Below are positions 13,201-25,200 of a stretch of DNA of 64,000 nucleotides, piece by piece. The position numbers and the translations under genes are program-made. The stretch lies in contig OY804580.1 in NCBI GenBank assembly GCA_963680875.1, positions 109,495,534-109,559,533 of the forward strand. The letters run 5' to 3'. The stretch comes from Bathymodiolus brooksi. Taxonomy: Eukaryota; Mollusca; Bivalvia; Mytilida; Modiolidae. Numbering within the stretch: position 1 is the first letter of the stretch; every line of letters starts with the position of its first letter. The notes under the pieces were generated by a model. It ran no database searches. It had not been told where the DNA came from and was given only the letters and a program-made list of their open reading frames with translations.

Positions 13201-16200
13201 ATCCACACATGCCAGGTGTCTCAAAATTACAGTTGTTATTAACCAGTTCATCTACAAAATGTAACCATAGTTATTCCTTAGCTTGAAATATTAAGAAAAT
13301 CATCAACTATAAACCACTGGCAAACATGTTTAATTACATTATTGATATCATTTATGTGTCTGCACATTTTAGCCTTGTGTGTTTAGTGTTTAATTATAAT
13401 GTGAAGGTCATTAGCTATGATTATGGATGTTTGAAGGCGCATGCATAGCTATATCATGACGGCCAGTTTTATTGGACGATAGAAAAACTGTGATTCCGTC
13501 AGAAAACCTGCGACCTTTCGTTAGTGACTGAAAATGATTTCACATAAAATGTCTTTGTTTTTTGTCTTTGTAAGTGCCCTACGACACTATATAACACTCT
13601 TGTAATTTAGAGTTGCATGTGTATAAATTAAAACTCTCTGGTAACTGTCTCTCGTGTATAAAATCGATTCGCGTACACTTTATATAATTAACAACCCGAA
13701 TTTGAACTTACAAATTTAAATAGTGACATGCTGTTACATATTGCATAATAACGTTCGCCTGATAAAATCTATAGTATTATTCGGTGGAAAGGATACAAAA
13801 TAAAAGATGTCGAGTGTATACAATTGCTAACACACATTCTGTATATGTTCCCGTGTCTAAGAGTCAAACCTTATGCAATTCCATTATATAGCAACATATG
13901 CATACACATAGACGTTAGAGAATACAGAAGAGGCAATCAAAAAGGACATTCCAGAGAAACTGGCAACATAGGGTACACAAGACGAAGAAAAACAAACCAA
14001 ACCATAACACAATATGTAGTGGACACCACTATGCGTAGGCAAGCACAAATTACGTAAATAAGACATGGGCCTTCCTACAAACAACTGGAGGTAAAGACGA
14101 AACGAACATCATTTTTATGCGGAAGGAAATGACAACTGACATCACAACACGGAAATCAGAACGTAAAGACACATAATAGGACAACTCAAAATACTAAAAA
14201 GATCAGCAACACGAACCCCACCAAAAACCCGGGGGTGAAGTCAGGTACTCGTGAAGGGTAAGCAGTTCCCGTCTCTCTTAATTCATATATAAGACACCCG
14301 CCATGTTACTCATGTATATATACAGTTAATGCACGTAGGACACCATTATATGCAACAAACTCAAATAAGATAAATAACATATGAGCCCCCCTACACACAA
14401 CTGGGGGTAAAGACGAAATTTAAGTTAGCATCGCTTTCAGATACCTCTTTCTATTACAGACATGATCCACGACATGTACTCTGTAATTCTTGTATAAACT
14501 CCTGGAGAATTAGGTGCACCACACACAGAGCTACCCCAGCTTGTAATCCCCACCAACGTCCATGTTGTTTGATCTCTACTACACATAAGTGGACCACCAC
14601 TATCACCCTGCACAATAATACAATGTAGTACTAATATAATTCTCTTCTAGAATAACATTTCTCAGGTACGCTCAAAGTCAAAAGATTCAAAAGTCAAATA
14701 ATGTATCCATAGTCTGTCTTTCAACAATGAATTTTCATTATTTGCATTTTTTTTTTTACATCTGTTAGATCTGGAAAACACCTGCATGACGGCAACATTT
14801 CACTTAGAGCGAAGGTGTTTTGGGGCTATTGATTCTTGCCTCTTTTTTTGCGATGTTCCTATTATATTTTGGAACTGGTCAGAAGTGTGATATGTTTTGT
14901 TTTTCCTTTATTTCAAATTCTATTGTAACTGACAACATACATAAATTATTCACAGTATTAACTGACAACATACATAAATTATTCACAGTATTAACTGACA
15001 ACATACATAAATTATTCACAGTATTAACTGACAACATGCATAGATTATTCACAGTATTAACTGACAACATACATAAATTATTCACAGTATTAACTGACAA
15101 TATACATAAATTATTCACAGTATTAACTGACAACATACATAAATTATTCACAGTATTAACTGACAACATACATAAATTATTCACAGTATTAACTGACAAC
15201 ATATATAAATTATTCACAGTATTAACTGGCATAATAATCAAATATCATGTCTCACAATATAAAGAGAAGCCGAAATATAGAAAATATAGTCCGCTTGTAA
15301 CTGTTAGCTACCACTCAATTAATCAGATATTTGAAAACAAACTGCAATATAAGCAAATGAACTAACATTATTTCTTTCCGTAATCTTGACATAACCTACC
15401 ATCTATAGCTCAATTCAGTTTCTTACCTGACATGAATCTGCACCTCCTTCCAATAATCCAGCACATATCATACTCTCGTTTATCTGAGTCGAGTACGCCC
15501 TACTGCATTTTGTATTTGTCCAGAGATGTACTTTAGCATGTTGAAGGGTATTAGGTAGATATTGCGAGGTTTTATCTGAAATTTTAATACACGCAGTTTT
15601 TCAATTTTATTAGTAAACTTGATAATTTATATAGAACGTCTAAACAAACGATGACACATTTTGTCTAAATATCATGAAAAACAAACACAAAAAACCCGAG
15701 TCAGACAGTATATTGATGCAGAACACAACAGCAAATGAACAAAAACCTGACAACATGAACTCCCCCAAAGACATTTACATGGCGGTCATTTGGAAGACTT
15801 CGTAGTCGTGGAGTCGTCATTTCCAAATCCAGGTAATTTAAATGGAATAAACAACTTCATGGAAACTGATGATCCACTAATTCATAATGACGACAATATT
15901 ATTTGTGAAACAATGTCTTGCATATCCCTTTATCGCAACCTTGGTATGGCAGCTTCCTAGCAAAACTATTCTTTAGAATAGTGTACTTGATTCAACTAGA
16001 ATACAAACGCTAAATATGCAGGAAACACGGTAATGAAGTTTTTAAAGAAAGGAAAATGTACTACTAGAAAATCAGAGGGTATTATCAAGCGAGTAAGAGA
16101 GAAATCACATTCATGAATTAATATGCAATAGTGATTTATCATTACGTACTTCCTCTATCATTATTGTACATTTAAGTAATATACTATACTATAAACTCTC

Positions 16201-19200
16201 TATGGATGTTTGTGTAATCTATAACATTTGGGAACATGAAACTAGCTTAACCACGCCACTTTTATTGAAGTGACTGTAGCAAGCCACGAATGTGGACGGT
16301 CATGTATTTGTGTGTTATGGTTATCGATTTCCATGACCTTTCTATTGGAATTTGGAATTGTTCCGACAACGTGCTATTTATTGCTCTTCATTTTATTGAT
16401 ACATACCTGACGGATCTGTTGTGCCCCAGCCTGCAATATAACAAACAATATCATATGGTATACTCTGTCTCAGATGTGGTAGACATATTGGTCGTGTGAC
16501 GTCATCAAATGTTACTGGTTGTTGTAGACGTAACAATGCGATGTCAGCATTGTTTATAGCATCGTAATTAGGATGACAAACTATCGCAGCCACCCGTAGA
16601 ATTTTACCATTTCTGCCATCTTTATTGTTGGTGCCTATTATAATCGATATCATATGGGGTGTGTTCATGCTACTGAAATGTATAAGTTTGTATTTATGGG
16701 TTAAGAATATGGGTGTAAACTGCAACTTTTACCAATATTTCAAGAATATTTTGGCCGTCGGTATACTAGTAAACTATAGAGTACTACGAGAAACACATCG
16801 ACCTGTAGCAAGTCACTTACACACCACACCAGCCATTTAACATACTTAACGGTGTTATCTCCTCCTTTACTAATTTGATTGTTATGTGTAATATGTTAAG
16901 TAATTCAATCATTTCTGCAATAAGTATCGATAACATAAAAGCAATAGATGCGCATTGAGTGATTACCTAGTTTTTAATTGAAATACTCACCAGTATTTAT
17001 TCTGACCATGATCATAACATTAATTGTCGTATTATATATATTCAACAAAAATGGTGGAACAGTGATGTATAGTATATCTACTGTTGATAGTGCGAAAGAT
17101 TTTGATTATTCCAGTAGAAATATTATGATTCTTACTTTTGCAAGCAATGTCCGGCTGTTACCACCCATGTACCTGATATCAATGCAACTCCGCAAACAAA
17201 ATAATGCCCGATTCGTATTCCTACTGTCCATGGCCATTGTCCAAGATAAGACTGTGAACCACCAATAATATAGGGAATCATTAGCGAAGGACTTCTCTCT
17301 CCACACTCTGCAATATGGGAAAATTCCTTATTCAACACTTAACAAACGTGATAACAAGAGGCTATTGCAAGTTGTTTCATTTACATAAAAGCTGCATGGC
17401 AACCTCCAAACACGATGCATTCATTTACTCTTCGTCATATGGGAGAGTTTGGATATTTCATCTGTACCGCAAAACTAACGACCTCTCCTTCAAGAAGTTT
17501 ATCCCGCTTTAGATAAAACTATAAGTTCTATATATATATATATATATGGGTTCTCTGATGGAGTGGTGAAGAAGCATGCATTTTCGTGAATATTACATAT
17601 TCAAAAGAAATAACAATAAAATCATTTGAAAATTCAACGGTTTCCAATTATGGGTAATATTCCCCTTTAGATTTCGACACAACGATGAAACAAGAATAAC
17701 ACGACGGGTTCCATATGTGAAGCAGGAACTGCTTACCCTTCCGCAGCACCAGTGGATGCTTCCTGTTTTAATTGGGTTCGTGTTCTTGATCTTTGGTTTT
17801 CTGTGTGTAGTTTTGTAGATCGTTGTTTGTCCTGTTGTCCTTTTTCTTTTGGCGATTGTATTGTCTGTCCTTCTTCAACTTACGGCTTCTGATGACCCCT
17901 TTGGTATCTTTTGGCGATTGTATTGTCTGTCCTTCTTCAACTTACGGCTTCTGATGACCCCTTTGGTATCTTTTGGCGATTGTATTGTCTGTCCTTCTTC
18001 AACTTACGGCTTCTGATGACCCCTTTGGTATCTTTTGGCCATTGTATTGTCTGTCCTTCTTCAACTTACGGCTTCTGATGACCCCTTTGGTATCTTTTGG
18101 CGATTGTATTGTCTGTCCTTCTTCAACTTACGGCTTCTGATGACCCCTTTGGTATCTTTTGTCGATTGTATTGTCTGTCCTTCTTCAACTTACGGCTTCT
18201 GATGACCCCTTTGGTATCTTTTGGTCATTGTATTGTCTGTCCTTCTTCAACTTACGGCTTCTGATGACCCCTTTGGTATCTTTTGGTCATTGTATTGTCT
18301 GTCCTTCTTCAACTTACGACTTCTGATGACCCCTTTGGTATCTTTTGGCCATTGTATTGTCTGTCCTTCTTCAACTTACGGCTTCTGATGACCCCTTTGG
18401 TATCTTTTGTCGATTGCATTGTCTGTCCTTCTTCAATCTACGGCTTCTGATGACCCCTTTGGTATCTTTTGGCGATTGTATTGTCTGTCCTTCTTCAACT
18501 TACGGCTTCTGATGACCCCTTTGGTATCTTTTGGCGATTGTATTGTCTGTCCTTCTTCAACTTACGGCTTCTGATGACCCCTTTGGTATCTTTTGGCCAT
18601 TGTATTGTCTGTCCTTCTTCAACTTACGGCTTCTGATGACCCCTTTGGTATCTTTTGGCGATTGTATTGTCTGTCCTTCTTCAACTTACGGCTTCTGATG
18701 ACCCCTTTGGTATCTTTTGGCGATTGTATTGTCTGTCCTTCTTCAACTTACGGCTTCTGATGACCCCTTTGGTATCTTTTGGTCATTGTATTGTCTGTCC
18801 TTCTTCAACTTACGGCTTCTGATGACCCCTTTGGTATCTTTTGGCCATTGTATTGTCTGTCCTTCTTCAACTTACGGCTTCTGATGACCCCTTTGGTATC
18901 TTTTGTCGATTGCATTGTCTGTCCTTCTTCAATCTACGGCTTCTGATGACCCCTTTGGTATCTTTTGGCGATTGTATTGTCTGTCCTTCTTCAACTTACG
19001 GCTTCTGATGACCCCTTTGGTATCTTTTGGCGATTGTATTGTCTGTCCTTCTTCAACTTACGGCTTCTGATGACCCCTTTGGTATCTTTTGGCCATTGTA
19101 TTGTCTGTCCTTCTTCAACTTACGGCTTCTGATGACCCCTTTGGTATCTTTTGGCCATTGTATTGTCTATCTTTCTTCAACTCACGGCTTCTGATGACCC

Positions 19201-22200
19201 TTTGGTATCTTTTGGCGATTGTATTGTCTGTCCTTCTTCAACTTACGGCTTCTGATGACCCCTTTGGTATCTTTTGGCGATTGTATTGTCTGTCCTTCTT
19301 CAACTTACGGCTTCTGATGAACCCTTTGATATCATTTGGCCATTGTATTGTCTATCTTTCTTCAACTCACGGCTTATGATGACCCCTTTGGTATCTTTTG
19401 GCGATTGTATTGTCTGTCCTTCTTCAACTTACGGCTTCTGATGACCCCTTTGGTATCTTTTGGCCATTGTATTGTCTATCTTTCTTCAACTCACGGCTTC
19501 TGATGACCTCTTTGGTATCTTTTGGCCATTGTGTTGTCTGTCCTTCTTCAATCTACGGCTTCTGATGACCCTCTGATGACTACTTTGGTATCTTCAAGCT
19601 TTTTCTAGATTGTATTTCCTGACGATAAGACATACCTTCTTTACTATAACTTAGTATAACTTCAGTATGACTTTGACACGTGGTAGTAGGCTGTAAGTTA
19701 TTGTGCATCAGCTTGTTATTTACGTTATACTGATTTGACATGAATACTTTCTGGGTTGATGGTACAATGTTTGAATTTGAGAATCTGCAAAAAATAAAAC
19801 AATAAAGTGTCCTGCATTTCACAATAACAGATACAGATGATAACAATGGGGTTCATTACATTACCATGTTGTTTATTCTTACTCGGATGTTAATTTCGGT
19901 CACTAGAGGAATATTAATTATCTTTTCATTATTATACATACCGCCAGCACAGTTGTAAATTATAATAGAAAAATCGCAGAAATAGAGAAAACTCGATACC
20001 TGGCGCAATAAATAACACATTTACTACTAGTAGCTCAATGATTTGTCATTTTTATATATATGCTTTATGAACGTGTGATGAGGAACACCAATAAAAGGTC
20101 TGTCCCCTCATGGACACTATTTCTCTTTGAAGGTATCTCGTGTTAATTGAAGTCTATGTCTATTGTTTTCCCATGTATTTGTTAACCTTTGGTTTATTAA
20201 TGTTTTTTAGTTTGCCAAATGTGAACATTATAGATATCTCACAAGAAAAGTTTCACCATCTCATAGGGATAATCAGCAGTAAATTGAAAACAGACATACA
20301 ATACAATGACAAAAAGAAAAAGGAGAAAAAGACAAACAATGATCCGGAAATAATACATATTTCATTCTACCTTCGTTTCAGGTGGTACCATACACTTCAG
20401 GTAAAATTTGATCTCCTCGTTTAATTTTTTTAATTTTTTTTGGCAGTGTGTTTGAATATATCCACTGTAATAAATATCAAAATGTTAGCAAATTTCAACC
20501 AACAGACTCAGAGCTATACATTCACTAGCCACATAGCAGCTTTTCTCTCTGTGGTTTTGATCCCCGAGATGCTTGAAATATGCATACAAACATCATATGA
20601 TCAAAACGTTCAACTGATTTTAAAGAGTTATCTCTCTGTAGTGTATGGTACCCCCTTAATAAGAGATTGCAGATATCAAAGGGGTAATCCGAAATCAAAG
20701 AAGAACAGACAACTCAATGGTCAAAAGAAAAAGGACAAAAGGACAAATAACGATCTACAAAACCCTACACAAAAATCGAGCATGCTTAATCTTTTATTTG
20801 TTTTATAAATAACACCCAAGTCATTGACACAGTAAGCTTGATTATAATTCTGAATACGATATATATTTTAAATTAAACTTTATTTAATAACATGGTGTGA
20901 AGTTTGTTTAAAATAATTTAAAACAACTTACCTATGCGAAATATATTTACATAAGAACTTTCCCATAGACACATTCCAGTTGTCACCACATAATGGAAGC
21001 AGCGAGGATCCATACCGAAGATGTAAACCTTTGTCACTCAGAGTTACTAAAGAAAATCAAGTCACGTTTTAACGATTGTAGTATACATATTTATTACATA
21101 CTTAGTTCAAATAAAGGCATTTTTGTATGACCAATATGACCGGAAGTAACTGTCCATATTTGGTTATTGGATTACTACAAGATCCTTTCCATATCGAGGC
21201 CCATATTGGCTCGGGCCAATATGGGCCTCGACTTCGTCTCAGTCCAATATGGGTGTCTCTTTTCTAGATGTCGGAAGTATGTAATAAATAGTTTAATACA
21301 TGGGCATTTCCATATTGGCCTGGTTATCATCCCTCAATATATTGGCCCTCGACTGCGTCTCGGGCCAATATGGGGGTTTCGGGATGATAACCAGGCCAAT
21401 ATGGAAATGCCCATGTATTAATCTGTAAATATCAATATGAACCAATACTAGTGAGTTAGTGGTGAATAGAGTAACCTGACGGGTGTCACATGTGGAGCAA
21501 ACTATATCATTTTATACTGGCTTCATTTCTTAAGAGTAATGAACAGCCTTGTAACAAGAGTTATACTATGGGTGCCACATGTGGAGCAGGAACTGCTTAA
21601 CCTTCCGCAGTACCTGCGTTCATCCCCGGTTTTAAGTGGGGTTCGTGTTACTAGATTTTTAGTTTTCTATGTAGTGTTTTGTAGATCGTTGTTTGTCCCT
21701 TTGTCATTTTTCTTTTTGGCCATTGTGTTTCTTGTCCTTGTGGTTGACATACTAGTGTCCAAAAATATGTAATAAATACATCTATATAATGGTTTACATG
21801 GAATGATAAAGCAGGGACGCATCCACGGGAGACGCATCCGGCGCCCCCCCCCCCTCTTAAAATAAAAAAAAATATATTTGTTTGGCCTAAAATGGTGATT
21901 TTGCATACGAAATACCCCCAAAAAAAATTAAGCGCGACCCCCCCCTCCTAACTTGAAATCCTGGATCCGCCACTGTAAAGTGTTTATTAGATGGAATGGG
22001 GTACTACCATACTTCACATGGTGGTTATATATAGATGTATGAACATGTCACTAACTTCGGAGTGAACGTATTTACGTTGTGCCAATGTATTCTAACTTTT
22101 TAGTTTTTTAATCTTGACATTCTGTTGAAACAAATTTCCAAACACAGTCAAAACTGTATATAAAAGGTACTCAATGGAACCTGTAAATGTGCCCTTTATG

Positions 22201-25200
22201 GGCTGTTATCCCTTATATACATGTTAAAATTATGTGCACTATTCATTAACGGGGAAAATGAGGCTGCCCTGTATAGACAGTGATTTGTTATATAGAGGTG
22301 TCCTTTAAGATAGATTTAACAGTACCAGCATAACACTTGTTGATCAACAACAATTAAATTTAAATAGTAACTGATTGCTGTAGACATTATAATTTATTAA
22401 ACATTTATCTAAGATGTTTATCATAATTGATAGATTTATCCCATGTTAGAATGATTCAGCAGAAATATTGCTGTAGCATGCATATACTGACATGTATATT
22501 ACTGGTAATCTCTGTAATCATCTGATTTCGATTAGGTCATTGTGCAACAATTCAGTTATATATTTGCATTTTTCTTTTATTTCGGTATGTTTGTTTTGTA
22601 TGTTTACATACTTTTGTTTCATATTATATTCTTTTTTTTTTCTGTGGTACATATTAGACTATTTAGTGATCAAATATATATTGAATTCGTTATCGTAATT
22701 TGCAATTCACTCTTCGATATTGTGATGTGCAATCCCTCCATTTTCCCTTCTCTAGTTTAGCATGCCTTTTCTAACCAATTATAAAGAAATTACCACATTC
22801 TGTTTCATCTGAAGAATCCCAACAGTCAGGTCGTCCGTTGCACTGTAGTATATTTTTAATACATTGACCATTTCCACATCGGTATTCATCTTTACCACAC
22901 AATCCTAATACGATATATTAACAAACATAATCATGAAAACGAAGATTTATTTTAGCACCCACGACCCGTTTCTGGAATAAACTTTATCATGTACACTCAT
23001 TAGCAAACTATTGGAAAGACAAATAATTTAAAGGTCTATGGGAGCATGCAAAAAAAAGATTGCATATGCCTGAGGAAGATTGACATCAGTTATAATAAAT
23101 TACATTATTTCGGAAATGTAAATTTCAGAGTGCTATATATTCAATATGATTAACAAATATCGCGGAAATATGTGAAAACAATACAATTAAACTCAATGCA
23201 ATATTATTAGAACATTTACCAGTGAGAGTGTAAATTTAGTTCATACCAGAGAGGCGTAGAAGTTGATTGATTGGAAAGTGGGGATAAACGTTCTGAGGGG
23301 GCATGTAAGTGTGTGGGGGGGGGGGGACCTTTGGAAGAGAACTAGAAGTCCAGGGCGCATTCAAATCACACAAGCTAAAAGGTTTTCTTGGCTTTAAAAA
23401 CACACTATTACCTCCTGATTTAATGATAATTTTCTTGCTTTTTCTAAATTTTCCCAATAAAATTAATGCTCCCTAGAAACCCCCTACAACACCCCTGTAC
23501 CTGTAATATTTTTCTAAGTTAAACATACATTCAAGTAATCATAGCATATGTATATCTTAATCAATGCAAATTACACATATTATTATGCATCCGTAACTAG
23601 ACAACTATCATGTGAATTGCTAACCCTTGCTACATGTAAATGAACGCTTTTTCTGTTATTTCTTTCGATTTTGATAATTTTATATTGGAATTATTGCGAC
23701 AGTTTTTGGTACTGTCTTGTTTTTAATTTTATTATAAAACTGAATCCACAATATTAATAGAAAGTAAACACTGTATGACGTCTTTAAGGTAAACAAAGGA
23801 CAATGGATGTTCTTTAGAATGTCTAACTCACCACAATTATATTCATCCGCTCCATTAGAACAATCTACCTCGTTATCACACCACCATTCTGATGGTAAAC
23901 ATTGACCATTACTACAGGAGGTAAAATCGTCTTCACATGCCGTTTCTGAAATACGTAAATGTATTTTATTAGACATGCATATCCTGTAATGAAGGACCAC
24001 AACATGAAAAATCTATCTTATGTAACCCCTCAGTCATATGTAACCCCTCAGTCATATGTAACACCTCAGTCATATGTAACCCCTCAGTCATATGTAACCC
24101 CTCAGTCATATGTAACCCCTCAGTCATATGTAACCCCTCAGTCATATGTAACCCCTCAGTCATATGTAACCCCTCAGTCATATGTAACAACCCCTCAGTC
24201 ATATGTAACACCTTTTGTTGGCTATAATGTTATCCCTTTTTTTTCTTTTTTTTTAGCTCCCATAGACTAAAATTATTTGGCTTTCCAATCTTTTAATTTG
24301 AGCGTACTAGATGAAAGTTATTCTAGAAGCGCGTTGTGCATATTAAATTAGACATCTAGATGTTTTAGTCATTAAATATAACAATACCTATTTTCACCGA
24401 TCTGTACTTTATTGTAAACACGATATCTCCATCAGTTGATAATTGTAGGAACATGGAAGGTCCAGTTGCCAGTATATCTTCTTTAGATGGTACGCATGCG
24501 TCCAAAAGACGGTTTGTTTGATTTGATAGTCCATCATATACATGAAGACTTTCCTTCTCACATGCTGTATGTGTAATTAACTGAGTAATATCTACATCAA
24601 TCACCTGCAAGGTTAAAATATATCTAATATATAATATATTGTCTTCGAAATATCCGTTTTAGTTGTTTAAAATCGCATTGTCCTCAAATGTAAAAACCCT
24701 GTATTTAACAACACAACATTTCTCTATGAGAAATGGAACAGCAATGGGACCTAACATGACGCCGTCTTATCCGATTATATTTATAGAACATAAAAACAAA
24801 CAAAAAATTAAAACAAAATTAAAGCAAAATAAAACAAAATAAAACAAAACAAAAACAAAAGCAACTAATGAAAGAACAAAAAAGTATATCCAAAACAAAA
24901 CACACTTTCCTTTGTACAAATTCCTCTCTTTCGGCACTGAGGTAAACATTTGTTATTTTGTTATCTAATCGAATTCATATCGGAACGTCTTACACAACCA
25001 ACGATAATTGAAACAGGGATGTTGTTTATATACAATTAGTCTAGATGTGCAGGACAATAACAAAAACTGAATTAACATGTTTACGACAAAGCAAAAACAA
25101 AAAACAATTACCCTGTTTTTCTTTGCAAGTAACAACCATGTGCATATTCGTTTCTCCCCAAGGTATGGAATATTGACAGTCAGGTTTCCATAATTGTCTA

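Noticed and set aside
14820..15365. 181-aa ORF with [11 protein letters not shown] repeats, and its minus-strand counterpart
   Set aside because: The 33-bp unit keeps frames open on both strands. It lies in an intron of the protease gene, and flanking parts have no motif.
17865..19600. Hammerhead ribozyme in the 62-bp array, because each unit has CTGATGA
   Set aside because: No GAAA partner and no stem II after CTGATGA in the unit.
23959..24270. ORFs with SYVTPQ (plus) and HMTEGL (minus) repeats
   Set aside because: By-products of the 18-bp intronic array.
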